From positions 648,001 through 712,000 of the forward strand of contig NZ_CP118734.1 in assembly GCF_032594935.1 (NCBI RefSeq): a stretch of DNA of 64,000 bases, in the 5' to 3' direction. How positions within the stretch are numbered: position 1 is the stretch's first letter; the number at the start of each line of letters is the position of its first letter. Below, in pieces: positions 46,768-54,911 of the stretch. The notes beneath the pieces were generated by a model. The model worked only from the letters and a program-made list of their open reading frames with translations, ran no database searches and was not told where the DNA came from. This stretch comes from Streptococcus sp. 29892. GTDB lineage: Bacteria; Bacillota; Bacilli; Lactobacillales; Streptococcaceae. The position numbers and the translations under genes are program-made.

Positions 46768-46810
46768 TTTATCCCCGAGTTAGAATAACGAGGGCTATAG
46801 TAAGAACAAG
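46768..46810 (+). repeat. 43-bp direct repeat, copy 2
   Basis: Second copy of the TTTATCCCCGAG...TAAGAACAAG repeat. The rest of the eno downstream region (46811-46884) holds no recognised feature. Confidence 0.85.
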
Positions 46811-46884
46811 AGAAAATGGCAAATGGCAGAGCGATTGGGTAGTTGCTTCATTGAAAGAACTACCAACTATTTTGGGGTAAAAAG

Positions 46885-46917
46885 AAAACTAGACTGAACA
46901 TTCTCAGCCTAGTTTTT
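46885..46917. terminator. Bidirectional terminator before the 61-residue protein gene
   Basis: AAAACTAGACTGA (46885-46897) pairs with TCAGCCTAGTTTT (46903-46915), one mismatch, with T-rich flanks on both strands. Confidence 0.82.
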
Positions 46918-46924
46918 ACATGTA

Positions 46925-47110
46925 TTAGAACAAGCCTTTAACCTTGTCCAAAAGACCGCTTACGCCTTCAGAACCTGACAACAAGCCTTTTGCTTGCTCC
47001 AAGTATTCGCCGAAGTTGTCTTTGTTTTCTTCGATAAATTGTTTAGCTCCGTCAAAGTCTTTGTTTGCGATTAAGTCTTTAACTTCGTTGAAAAGATCTA
47101 CTGGATTCAT
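46925..47110 (-). CDS. Small conserved-looking protein, 61 residues, function unknown
   Basis: The protein (MNPVDLFNEVKDLIANKDFD...) is acidic and predicted all-helical, with two amphipathic helices and a C-terminal LLDKVKGLF; no signal or membrane segment. The start at 47110 is set by AGGAGG eight bases before; the upstream GTG lies inside that site. A promoter (TTGTGA-17-TTTAAT) and a terminator bracket it, so it is a real single-gene unit. I do not recognise a characterised family. Confidence 0.8.
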   Translation of the reverse strand: MNPVDLFNEVKDLIANKDFDGAKQFIEENKDNFGEYLEQAKGLLSGSEGVSGLLDKVKGLF

Positions 47111-47132
47111 GTAATTCACCTCCTATACAAAT

Positions 47133-47161
47133 ATTAAACCAAAAATAGAGCGATTTCACAA
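47133..47161 (-). promoter_or_regulatory. Promoter of the 61-residue protein gene
   Basis: Minus strand TTGTGA (47156-47161), 17-bp spacer, TTTAAT (47133-47138) with an extended TGG. Confidence 0.7.
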
Positions 47162-47165
47162 CTGA

Positions 47166-48176
47166 TTAGTCTTCAAAAAATGTGACACATACAGCTTCTG
47201 GTAGGTAAAAATCATGAGAAAGTTCCGTCAGTCGACCTGTTTCTGTATCTCTTGAAAAAACAGTCGCATTATCAGAGTCTTGATGGACGGCAATCAGATG
47301 TTTCTCGTCTGGGCTTAGGGTAAAGTCACGGGGGGTCTTGCCCTGGGTTGACATGATTTGGACCAATTCAAGACTGGCATCACCAAGTGTTTTGTAGACG
47401 GCGATTGAGTCGTTACCACGGTTAGAACCGTAGACAAATTTTCCATCTTTGGTGATACGAATAGCAGCTGTGCCATTGAAGCCTGTATGGTCTTGTGGAA
47501 GTGTAGAGATAGTTTGTAGGTGCTCGAACTCTCCCCAGCCATCGTAAATAAGGACTTCAATAGTTGAATTAAGTTCGCAGATGAGATAGGCAATTTTCGC
47601 AACCGGATGGAAAACGATGTGGCGCGGACCACTTCCAGCAGCGGCCTGATAGGTTGCCAATTTTTCTACTTTTCCTTGGTCTGAGACCTTGTAGGTTACA
47701 ACTTGGTCAGCACCTAAATCACAGGTCACCAAGAACTTATCTGGTGTCAAATCAGAAAAGTGAACATGGGCGGATGCTTGATTTTCATGTGGACCAGAAC
47801 CTTGGTGCTGAGCAATATCAGTAAGTTCTAGGGAGCCATTTTCTAGTCGTTTATAGACCAGAACTTGTCCCTTGTGGTAATTGGCAGCATAAACTAGATT
47901 TCGCTCCTCATCAACGGCTACATAGCAGTGGGGCGCCCCTTCGCTGACGACATGGTTTAGTAAGCTGAAATCTGTATCGAAAGCTACGATTCCCCCTTGC
48001 TCATTCTCAGCCCCGACTGAATAAAGTCGTCCAGCCTTATCAAAAGCAAGATAGGTTGGGTTTGGTTCCTCAGCAACCAATTCTAAGTTACTGAGATGCC
48101 CAGTTTCGCTATTAAATTGTGCCTTATAAATACCTTTTGATTCACGTTTGGTGTAAGTACCGAAATAGACAGCCAT
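47166..48176 (-). CDS. Lactonase family protein (6-phosphogluconolactonase-like beta-propeller)
   Basis: The 336-residue protein has the seven-bladed propeller repeats of the Pgl/YbhE family: YFGTYTKRESKGIYKAQF at the N-terminus, GSGPHENQASAHVHFSDLTPD (about residues 121-141), GSGPRHIVFHP (about 177-187) and GKTPRDFTLSPDEKHLIAVHQDS (about 282-304). It may hydrolyse 6-phosphogluconolactone in the pentose phosphate pathway; streptococci often have it without a classic NagB-type lactonase. The start follows AAAGGAGATAAGC. Confidence 0.88.
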   Translation of the reverse strand: MAVYFGTYTKRESKGIYKAQFNSETGHLSNLELVAEEPNPTYLAFDKAGRLYSVGAENEQGGIVAFDTDFSLLNHVVSEGAPHCYVAVDEERNLVYAANYHKGQVLVYKRLENGSLELTDIAQHQGSGPHENQASAHVHFSDLTPDKFLVTCDLGADQVVTYKVSDQGKVEKLATYQAAAGSGPRHIVFHPVAKIAYLICELNSTIEVLIYDGWGEFEHLQTISTLPQDHTGFNGTAAIRITKDGKFVYGSNRGNDSIAVYKTLGDASLELVQIMSTQGKTPRDFTLSPDEKHLIAVHQDSDNATVFSRDTETGRLTELSHDFYLPEAVCVTFFED

Positions 48177-48205
48177 GCTTATCTCCTTTGAAAATGATTG
48201 CTAAA

Positions 48206-48214
48206 ATTATACCA
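48206..48214 (-). promoter_or_regulatory. Extended -10 promoter of the lactonase gene
   Basis: Minus strand TATGGTATAATTTTAG (TATAAT at 48206-48211). Confidence 0.7.
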
Positions 48215-48274
48215 TATTTCTCCTGTAAAGTCTGAGAAAGCCTATGGTTTATTTGTCTAAAATACTCCATTACA

Positions 48275-48283
48275 TGATACAAT
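48275..48283 (+). promoter_or_regulatory. Extended -10 promoter of the AI-2E family gene
   Basis: ACATGATACAATAG (TACAAT at 48278-48283, preceded by TGA). Confidence 0.6.
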
Positions 48284-48310
48284 AGAGAAAAAGAATGAGG
48301 AGTGAGCGAG

Positions 48311-49477
48311 ATGGATGAACAACAGCAACGATTTAGAATGTCCTGGTTTTTTAAGTGGTTTGTAAACAATCAGGCTGTTACCTTTTTTCTAGTAACCTTA
48401 TTGGTTCTATTAACTATTTTTATTTTTACTAAAGTCAGCTTTTTACTGAAGCCGATTGGGAGTTTTATTGAAATTATTCTCCTGCCTATGTTATTGACCG
48501 GTTTGCTCTATTATCTCTTAAATCCTATTGTGGATTGGTTGGAGAAATATAAGATTACACGGACAGCTGCTATTTCGGTCTTATTTGTATTGATTGGCAT
48601 GCTGTTGGTTTGGGGCTTGGCTGTTGTTATTCCAAGTATTCAAGGGCAGGTCGTTTCTTTCGCTCAAAATCTGCCGTCTAATATTCAAAAGATTGAAAGT
48701 CAAGTGACGACCTTATTGGATAATGAACAATTTGAACAGTTCCGTCCAACTGCCTTGGAAATTTTGAATAAGGTCAATGACCAAATTATTTCTTATGCAC
48801 AGAAATTTTCATCTAGTGCGGTAAACTGGGCTAGTAGCTTGATTTCAACGGCATCGCAGATTATCGTGGCTATTTTGATTATGCCCTTTATTCTCTTCTA
48901 TCTATTACGAGATGGTCAGCATTTAAATCGCCATGTCACCCAGTACTTACCGACAAAATGGCGTTCATCCGTCAGCAAGGTTTTGACAGATGTCAATGCT
49001 CAGTTGTCTAACTATGTTCGTGGTCAGGTGACGGTCGCTATTATTGTTGCTCTCATGTTTTCTGTCATGTTTTCAGTGATTGGACTTAGTTATCCTGTAA
49101 CCTTGGGGGTTATGGCTGGTTTCCTTAATCTGATACCCTACTTGGGCTCATTTTTGGCTATGATTCCTGCAGTAGTGTTAGGATTGATTGCTGGACCTGT
49201 CATGTTGGTCAAGGTTTTGATTGTTTTCATGTTGGAGCAGACCATTGAAGGCCGTTTTGTAACTCCACTTATTATTGGTAGCTCTTTGAGTATTCACCCC
49301 ATTACCATTTTGTTCGTCTTGTTGACTGCTGGTCAGATGTATGGTGTGTTAGGGGTCTTGTTAGGAATTCCAATTTATGCCTCTATTAAGGTAGTGGTCA
49401 AGGCGGCTTTTGACTGGTATAGAGAGTATAGCGGTTTATATGTTGAGGAAGGGGAACAGACGGTTCGAGATGAATAA
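48311..49477 (+). CDS. AI-2E family transporter (PerM-like)
   Basis: The 388-residue membrane protein has the AI-2E exporter plan: two N-terminal helices, a loop region, and five or more C-terminal helices, with GFLNLIPYLGSFLAMIPAVVLGL (about residues 273-295) as the family signature. Substrates vary, including autoinducer-2 or sodium ions. ATG 48311 follows GAGGAGTGAGCGAG; an upstream GTG would overlap that site. Its end overlaps the TPR gene by 8 nt. Confidence 0.87.
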   Translation: MDEQQQRFRMSWFFKWFVNNQAVTFFLVTLLVLLTIFIFTKVSFLLKPIGSFIEIILLPMLLTGLLYYLLNPIVDWLEKYKITRTAAISVLFVLIGMLLVWGLAVVIPSIQGQVVSFAQNLPSNIQKIESQVTTLLDNEQFEQFRPTALEILNKVNDQIISYAQKFSSSAVNWASSLISTASQIIVAILIMPFILFYLLRDGQHLNRHVTQYLPTKWRSSVSKVLTDVNAQLSNYVRGQVTVAIIVALMFSVMFSVIGLSYPVTLGVMAGFLNLIPYLGSFLAMIPAVVLGLIAGPVMLVKVLIVFMLEQTIEGRFVTPLIIGSSLSIHPITILFVLLTAGQMYGVLGVLLGIPIYASIKVVVKAAFDWYREYSGLYVEEGEQTVRDE

Positions 49478-50699
49478 TAGTGAAAAAATGTTGATTTGCC
49501 TGCAAGAGCAGGATTTACAGAAGGCAGATAAGTATTTCAAACGTGCCTTGGCAGAAGATGACAGCGACACGCTCTTATCCTTGGCCACTTATCTGGAAAG
49601 TATTGGTTTCTTTCATCAGGCACGGGATATCTATATCAAGCTCTTGCCTGACTTTCCTGAGTTAGCCTTACAACTGGCTCAGATTGCTTTTGAGGATGGC
49701 CTGGTTGAAGAAGCTTTCGGATACTTGGAGGAAATCCCAGAAGATAGCCCAGTTTATGTGGAAGCTTTATTGGTCAAGGCAGATTTGTATCAGGCAGAAG
49801 GATTGTCAGATGTTGCGCGTGAAAAATTGTTAGAAGCTAGTCACATATCTGATGAACCCATTATTCTCTTTGGCTTAGCAGAGTTGGATATGGAGTTGGA
49901 ATTTTTTAATGAGGCCATCTCTTACTATGCCCAGCTGGATAATCGTGAAATCTACGAATTAACTGGGGTTTCTACCTACCAGCGAATTGGTCTGGCCTAT
50001 GCAAGTTTGGGGAAATTTGAAGCGGCCATTGAATTTCTTGAAAAAGCTGTCGAGTTGGAATACGATGACCAGACTGTTTTTGAGTTAGCTGCTCTGCTAT
50101 TTGAAAGCGAAGAATACCAAAAGGCCAATCTCTACTTCAAGCAGCTGGACACCATCAATCCTGATTTTGAGGGCTATGAATACGCCTACGCCCAATCCCT
50201 TCATGCCGAGCATAAGATTGAAGAAGCCTTGGCAATAACAGAAAAGGGCTTGGCCAAAAATGATTTTGATGCCAATCTCTTGCTTCAAGCTTCTCAGTAT
50301 GCCTATGAAATGCACGATGAGGAAGCTGCTGAAGACTATCTTCTCAAAGCAAGGGAAGTGGCAGATGACAGCAATGAATTAGCCCTCCGCTTGTCCAATC
50401 TCTATTTGGAGCAGGAGCGGTTTGATGAGGTTGTGGCCCTCTTTGACGAGGATTTGGACAATGTCTTGGCGCGTTGGAATGTGGCTAAGGCCTATCAAGC
50501 TCTGGAAAGAGATGAGGAAGCGAGTGAGCTTTACGCTGAATTAGCTAGAGAATTGGCGGAAAATCCTGAATTTTTGGCTGATTATGTAGGTTTATTACGT
50601 CAACTTGGTCGTTTGGAGGAGGCAAGAGAGCAAGCTAGCCGTTATATCCAATTGGTGCCAGATGATTTGGCCATGCAAGAATTTTTGAATGAAGAGTAG
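49470..50699 (+). CDS. Tetratricopeptide repeat protein
   Basis: The 409-residue soluble protein consists of TPR units along its whole length, such as ALAEDDSDTLLSLATYLES, FEAAIEFLEKAVELEYDDQ and YLLKAREVADDSNELALRLSNLYLEQ. It is likely a scaffold or chaperone-like adaptor in the cytosol. I chose ATG 49470 (MNNSEKMLICLQEQ), overlapping the exporter stop; the ribosome-binding site is weak and 49488 is possible. It is followed 3 nt later by budA. Confidence 0.85.
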   Translation: MNNSEKMLICLQEQDLQKADKYFKRALAEDDSDTLLSLATYLESIGFFHQARDIYIKLLPDFPELALQLAQIAFEDGLVEEAFGYLEEIPEDSPVYVEALLVKADLYQAEGLSDVAREKLLEASHISDEPIILFGLAELDMELEFFNEAISYYAQLDNREIYELTGVSTYQRIGLAYASLGKFEAAIEFLEKAVELEYDDQTVFELAALLFESEEYQKANLYFKQLDTINPDFEGYEYAYAQSLHAEHKIEEALAITEKGLAKNDFDANLLLQASQYAYEMHDEEAAEDYLLKAREVADDSNELALRLSNLYLEQERFDEVVALFDEDLDNVLARWNVAKAYQALERDEEASELYAELARELAENPEFLADYVGLLRQLGRLEEAREQASRYIQLVPDDLAMQEFLNEE

Positions 50700-50702
50700 G
50701 TT

Positions 50703-51419
50703 ATGCAAGTAAATCGATTATTTCAATACAATACACTTGGTGCCTTGATGGCTGGACTGTATGGCGGCTCCTTGACGGTTGGCGAATTGTTGGAACATGG
50801 TGATTTGGGCTTGGGAACTCTGGATTCCATTGATGGTGAGTTGATTGTCCTAGATGGAAAGGCTTATCAGGCCAAGGGGGCTGGGGAGAAACCAGAAGTG
50901 GTTGAAGTTCCTGCTGATATGAAGGTTCCCTATGCAGCGGTTATTTTCCATGAGGCAGAAGTGATTTTCAAGCAACGCTTTGAAATGACTAGCGATGAAT
51001 TGCACCAGCGGATTGAATCCTATTACGATGGCGAAAATCTTTTTCGTTCTATCAAAATCAAAGGGACGTTTTCACGGATGCATGTTCGTATGATTCCTAA
51101 ATCGGCTTCGGATGTTCGATTTGCGGAGGTGGCTAGCCGTCAGCCCGAATATACCGCTGAGAACATTTCTGGAACCATTGTTGGTATTTGGACGCCAGAG
51201 ATTTTCCATGGTGTCAGTGTGGCAGGTTATCATTTGCATTTTATCTCAGACGATTTGACCTTTGGGGGCCATGTCATGGACTATATCATTTCACAAGGAA
51301 ATATCGAGGTTGGCCCAGTCGATCAGCTGGATCAACGCTTTCCAGTTCAGGACCGCCAGTATCTGTTTGCTAAGTTCAATGCCAAGGAAGTCAGGGAAGA
51401 TATTGATAAGGCGGAGTAG
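50703..51419 (+). CDS. budA: Alpha-acetolactate decarboxylase
   Basis: The 238-residue enzyme converts acetolactate to acetoin. It has FQYNTLGALMAGLYGGSLTVGELLEHGDLGLGTL at the N-terminus, GTIVGIWTPEIFHGVSVAGYHLHFISDD (about residues 158-185) with the zinc His residues HLH, and FGGHVMDY. Acetoin formation balances pyruvate and pH. It starts 3 nt after the TPR gene stop, so it is read from the same transcript. Confidence 0.94.
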   Translation: MQVNRLFQYNTLGALMAGLYGGSLTVGELLEHGDLGLGTLDSIDGELIVLDGKAYQAKGAGEKPEVVEVPADMKVPYAAVIFHEAEVIFKQRFEMTSDELHQRIESYYDGENLFRSIKIKGTFSRMHVRMIPKSASDVRFAEVASRQPEYTAENISGTIVGIWTPEIFHGVSVAGYHLHFISDDLTFGGHVMDYIISQGNIEVGPVDQLDQRFPVQDRQYLFAKFNAKEVREDIDKAE

Positions 51420-51433
51420 TTATAAGTAGCAAA

Positions 51434-51468
51434 AAAATCCATGAATTAGATTTTCATGGATTTTATTT
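51434..51468. terminator. Terminator at the convergent budA and rqcH ends
   Basis: AAAATCCATGAA (51434-51445) pairs with TTCATGGATTTT (51453-51464). The rqcH stop codon lies in the loop. Confidence 0.88.
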
Positions 51469-53104
51469 TGTCTTCAGTTGGGGTGACACGGAGGGTTTTC
51501 TGACCGCGGTAGGTCACAAAACCTGGCTTGCCACCTGTTGGTTTATGGAGCTTCTTGGCTTCAATCATATCGACTTGAACCAAGTTAGAATGTCTAGCCT
51601 TTGAAAAGTAGGCGGCCAACTCCGCCGCATCGGTCTTGACTTCGTCGCTTGGATCCAAGTTGTCTGTGATGACCACATGACTGCCTGGAATGTCTTTGGC
51701 ATGGAACCAGAGTTCGCCTTTCTTGGCCATTTTGAAGGTCAGCTCATCATTTTGCAAGTTATTTTTCCCAACCAGAATAATAGTCTTCCCGTCCGTCGCC
51801 AAGTAAGGCTCAGGTTTCTGGCGTTTATGGATTTTCTCACGGTGGCGGCGTTTGAGGTAGCCTGTTTCAATCAATTCCTCACGGATTTCGTCGATTTCAG
51901 CCAAACTAGCCTGTCCCAGCATGGTGTCAACGGACTCCAGATAGACAATGGTCGCCTTGGTTTCCTCAATCAAGCTGGTCAAGTGCTTGACTGCCTCCTT
52001 GAGTTTCTGGTACTTCTTGAAGTACCGCTGGGCATTCTGACTAGGAGTAAGAGCCACATCCAACTCAATCTCCAACTCCTCTCCCGTATAGTAGTTGTCT
52101 AAGGTCACACTAGCCTGGTCATTTGGCACCTGATGCAGATAGGTGGTCAAGAGCTCACCCTTTTGCCGCACCAACTCCGCACCTTCTGTATCCGCCAATT
52201 CCTGCTCCTGTTTGACCAACTTTTTGCGATTTTTCTCTAGCTCACTGGCCACCCGCTTGATTAGCTCATTGGCTTGCTGGGCCACCCGGTCCCGCTCCGC
52301 CTTGTCCTGATAGTAGAAGTCCAGCAGACTGCTCAGGCTCTCAAAGTGTGGCTGGTTTTCAGGGCTATTGGCAAATGGCAGAGCAGCATAGGCCTTGTCT
52401 GTCAGGCTAGGCTGACTAGCCTGGTCAAAAAAGGCACGGAAGTTCTTCAGGCGGTCCGTCTGCAAGTGACTAGCCAGTTCAGTAGCTGTATCCCGTCCCA
52501 AACCTTGAAAGACCTGTTGGAGATTTTTGGCTGATAAGTCTTGTGTGGATAAGATTTCAAACAATTTCTCGTCAGACACCGTGTAAGGATTGAGAGAATG
52601 CGTTTCCGGTGGACGAATGTAGGTGGAACCTGGCAGGATGGTCCGGTAGGAATTTTGCGAAAATCCAACGTGCTTAATAGCTTCGATAATCCGCTGTTCA
52701 GACTTGTCCACCAAGATGATATTACTGTGCTTGCCCATGATTTCCACAATTAAGGTTGCTTGGATATGGTCGCCAATCTCGTCCTTGTTGGACACCGAAA
52801 ATTCTAAAATGCGGTCATTGTCCAGTTGGCGAATATCCTCGATAATAGCACCCTGCAAGTATTTTCGTAAAATCATGGTAAAGGTATTAGGCACCTTGGG
52901 ATTGGTAAAATCCGACTGGGACAGCTGAACCCGTCCGAAAACAGAGTGGGCAGACAGGAGCAACTTATGGCTCTGGCGGTTGCTGCGGATGTTGAGGACA
53001 ATCTCCTGTTCAAAGGGCTGGTTGATTTTCTGAATCCGCCCGCCTTCTAAATTGGCCTTTAACTCAGCCGTCATGTGATGTAAAAAAAATCCGTCAAAAG
53101 ACAT
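51446..53104 (-). CDS. rqcH: Ribosome quality control protein RqcH / fibronectin-binding protein family
   Basis: The 552-residue protein matches RqcH/PavA (NEMF): MSFDGFFLHHMTAELKANLEGGRI at the N-terminus, a NFACT-N domain, a long coiled coil (about residues 270-420), and a C-terminal NFACT-R domain with ELWFHAKDIPGSHVVI (about 462-477). RqcH adds alanine tails to stalled nascent chains on 50S subunits; streptococcal members were also described as fibronectin-binding adhesins. It lacks a signal peptide. The start follows GAGGAAAACC. Confidence 0.92.
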   Translation of the reverse strand: MSFDGFFLHHMTAELKANLEGGRIQKINQPFEQEIVLNIRSNRQSHKLLLSAHSVFGRVQLSQSDFTNPKVPNTFTMILRKYLQGAIIEDIRQLDNDRILEFSVSNKDEIGDHIQATLIVEIMGKHSNIILVDKSEQRIIEAIKHVGFSQNSYRTILPGSTYIRPPETHSLNPYTVSDEKLFEILSTQDLSAKNLQQVFQGLGRDTATELASHLQTDRLKNFRAFFDQASQPSLTDKAYAALPFANSPENQPHFESLSSLLDFYYQDKAERDRVAQQANELIKRVASELEKNRKKLVKQEQELADTEGAELVRQKGELLTTYLHQVPNDQASVTLDNYYTGEELEIELDVALTPSQNAQRYFKKYQKLKEAVKHLTSLIEETKATIVYLESVDTMLGQASLAEIDEIREELIETGYLKRRHREKIHKRQKPEPYLATDGKTIILVGKNNLQNDELTFKMAKKGELWFHAKDIPGSHVVITDNLDPSDEVKTDAAELAAYFSKARHSNLVQVDMIEAKKLHKPTGGKPGFVTYRGQKTLRVTPTEDKIKSMKI

Positions 53105-53219
53105 GGTTTTCCTCTTTCTAACTGGTCTAACTCTGTCTAGTATATCACACTTCGTTGATTTTTTGATGAGAGTTGCAGAATGGGAGTAGAAAAATTTTCA
53201 GAAAATTTAATCAAAAGTC

Positions 53220-53248
53220 TTGACAAAGTCTTTGGGATGCCGTATAAT
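53220..53248 (+). promoter_or_regulatory. Consensus promoter of the trpXYZ leader
   Basis: TTGACA (53220-53225), 17-bp spacer, TATAAT (53243-53248): a perfect consensus. Transcription should start near 53255. Confidence 0.93.
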
Positions 53249-53353
53249 CGTCTGTAATCAGAAGAAGTAATAAAGCAGAAGTCTTCAGGGAGCCTGTGGT
53301 GCTGAGAACAGGTGGCGGAGTTTTATGAAATGGGCTGATGTGCATTTATGTCT

Positions 53354-53566
53354 ATTTTATGACGTCGTTAGTCGTGCTTGCCGTACCACCAGTACTGCCT
53401 TCACTCGACTGCCTAGTCCTAAAATGCCCTAAATTCACAAGGATTGTTTGGTATAGCATACTTTGCGTAGACTGTTTTGGCTGAGTACGAGGCAGGTCGA
53501 CGCAGCTTATACTGGCGGTATAGCAAGGAGAGCTAACGAAGTAATCGACCAAAACAGTCACGCAAA
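53354..53566. repeat. BOX-like inverted-repeat element inside the T-box leader
   Basis: The reverse complement of 53354-53425 aligns with 53470-53560: both read GGCAG(G)TCGA, TACTGGyGGTA, GCAAG and CTAACGA, so the element consists of two inverted half-copies. Its right part is also closed by TTTGCGTAGACTGTTTTGG (53462-53480) and CCAAAACAGTCACGCAAA (53549-53566). The CTAACGAAGT motif resembles the boxC part of pneumococcal BOX elements. No protein is encoded. Confidence 0.72.
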
Positions 53567-53687
53567 TGAACTTAAAACAATGATAGTTCGGTCCGCACAC
53601 CTTACAGTGCAACTCCTTGTTAGAGGAGATGAGATATGGGAGGATTCTAGACAATTCCCATAAGTGAGGTGGCACCGTGTCATTGAC

Positions 53688-53725
53688 GCCCTCGCATACT
53701 GTTTTTCAGTATGCGGGGGCTTTTT
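53688..53725 (+). terminator. T-box-controlled terminator
   Basis: GCCCTCGCATACTG (53688-53701), TTTTT loop, CAGTATGCGGGGGC (53707-53720), then TTTTT. Confidence 0.95.
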
Positions 53726-53814
53726 CATTGTCTTGGTAGATTGGCGTTCAAATGAAAAATGAAATACTGATCATTATATTCTACTTTGACAATGATAGAA
53801 ATTACGAGGTAATC

Positions 53815-53859
53815 ATGATGAAACGATGGCGATGGTGGAATAAAATTTTGATGATGTAG
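53815..53859 (+). CDS. Trp-rich leader peptide, 14 codons
   Basis: The ORF reads MMKRWRWWNKILMM and stops at TAG (53857-53859). Three of 14 codons are TGG (53827, 53833, 53836). A Shine-Dalgarno sequence, GAGGT, lies at 53806-53810, within a small inverted repeat ATTAC-GAG-GTAAT. The frame is open upstream to ATG 53752, but that start lacks a ribosome-binding site. It lies after the T-box terminator and 36 nt before trpX, so ribosome pausing at Trp codons could tune trpX expression, as in the Bacillus rtpA leader. Confidence 0.7.
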   Translation: MMKRWRWWNKILMM

Positions 53860-53895
53860 AAATTGGATATTATGTATTTTACGAGGAGAATGAAT

Positions 53896-54897
53896 ATGTT
53901 GAAAAATAAAAACTTACTAGCTACAATTGTTGCCCTTACTGTTATGGTAGTTGCTGCTTTGTTTATGACACAAAAAGAGCAGAGCAATTCATCTACATCA
54001 ACGGAAAAAGTTAAGATTGGGGTTCTTCAGTTCGTAACCCATGATTCACTAGATGAGATTTATAAGGGGATCAAGGATGGACTAAAAGAGGGTGGCTATT
54101 CAACGACGGATAATTTGGACATTGATTTCATGAATGCTGAGGCTGACCAGTCACAGGTGCAGACCATGAGTAAAAAATTGGTGGACAATGGTAATGAACT
54201 CTTAATCGGTATCGCGACACCAGCTGCACAAGGTTTGGCAAACGCAACGACTGAATTGCCAATCATCATGGGTGCGGTAACAGACCCAGTTGGTGCCAAC
54301 TTGGTCAAAGACTTGAAAAATCCTGGTGGGAATATCACTGGTGTGTCTGACCAGACACCAGTAGCAGATGCTGTTTCCCTCATCAAGGAAATCACACCGG
54401 AGGCAAAAACAATCGGCGTCCTCTATTCTTCAAACGAAGACAATTCAAAAATTCAAGTAGCAGAGTTTAAGGCGGCAGCGGAAGAAGCAGGTTATACTGT
54501 CCTTGAATACGCAGTTGCCTCAAGCAATGAATTAGCAGCGACAGTAGAAGTGGCAACTAGCAAAGCAGATGTTCTTTTCACACCAGTTGACAACACAGTC
54601 GCATCAGCATTTTCAACAGTCGTTTCTGTGGCAAATAAAACAAAAACTCCGATTTTCACTAGTGTAGAAGACATGGTCGAAGGTGGAGGTATTGCATCTG
54701 TAACCCTCAGCCAATATGACTTGGGTGTGGCAACAGGAAAAATGGCTGCGAAAATCCTAGACGGTGCAAATCCTGGGGATACACCAGTCCAAATCTTCAA
54801 TGAAGGTACGGTCGTTGTTAACCAGAAAGTTGCAAAAGAATTAGGTATCAGTTTGTCAGAAGAGATTATCAATAAGGCAAGCAAGGTTATCGAATAA
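53896..54897 (+). CDS. trpX: Tryptophan ABC transporter substrate-binding protein
   Basis: The 333-residue protein has an N-terminal hydrophobic segment (about residues 6-24, LLATIVALTVMVVAALFMT) without a lipobox cysteine, then a periplasmic-binding fold of the ABC_sub_bind family (KIGVLQFVTHDSLDEIYKGIKDGL; GNITGVSDQTPVADAVSLI; TPIFTSVEDMVEGGGIASV). ATG 53896 follows GAGGAGAATGAAT. Trp specificity is inferred from the T-box and from streptococcal TrpXYZ; the fold itself does not prove it. Confidence 0.88.
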   Translation: MLKNKNLLATIVALTVMVVAALFMTQKEQSNSSTSTEKVKIGVLQFVTHDSLDEIYKGIKDGLKEGGYSTTDNLDIDFMNAEADQSQVQTMSKKLVDNGNELLIGIATPAAQGLANATTELPIIMGAVTDPVGANLVKDLKNPGGNITGVSDQTPVADAVSLIKEITPEAKTIGVLYSSNEDNSKIQVAEFKAAAEEAGYTVLEYAVASSNELAATVEVATSKADVLFTPVDNTVASAFSTVVSVANKTKTPIFTSVEDMVEGGGIASVTLSQYDLGVATGKMAAKILDGANPGDTPVQIFNEGTVVVNQKVAKELGISLSEEIINKASKVIE

Positions 54898-54911
54898 AAC
54901 AAAGGAATGTT

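Larger units (their letters stand above)
53255..53725 (+). ncRNA. T-box riboswitch, tryptophan type (with insertion)
   Basis: Stem I lies at about 53255-53353 (AGAAGTAATAAAGC...AGGGAGCC...GTGGTGCTGAGAACAGGTGGC), with a TGG specifier at 53331-53333 in GAAATGGGCTG. The T-box GAGGTGGCACCGTG is at 53666-53679; its UGGC pairs with a GCCA tRNA end, in agreement with the G discriminator of tRNA-Trp. A terminator (GCCCTCGCATACTG with its complement, 53688-53720, then Ts) ends it. Uncharged tRNA-Trp should allow read-through. About 210 nt of extra sequence (53354-53566) separates Stem I from the rest. Confidence 0.92.

Noticed and set aside
53352..53675. 107-codon minus-strand ORF and a 66-codon plus-strand ORF in the trp leader
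   Set aside because: Both lie across the inverted-repeat element and the T-box; the open frames follow from the repeat structure.
53752..53814. Longer version (35 codons) of the Trp leader peptide
   Set aside because: It is in frame, but ATG 53752 has no ribosome-binding site, while ATG 53815 has GAGGT at the right distance.
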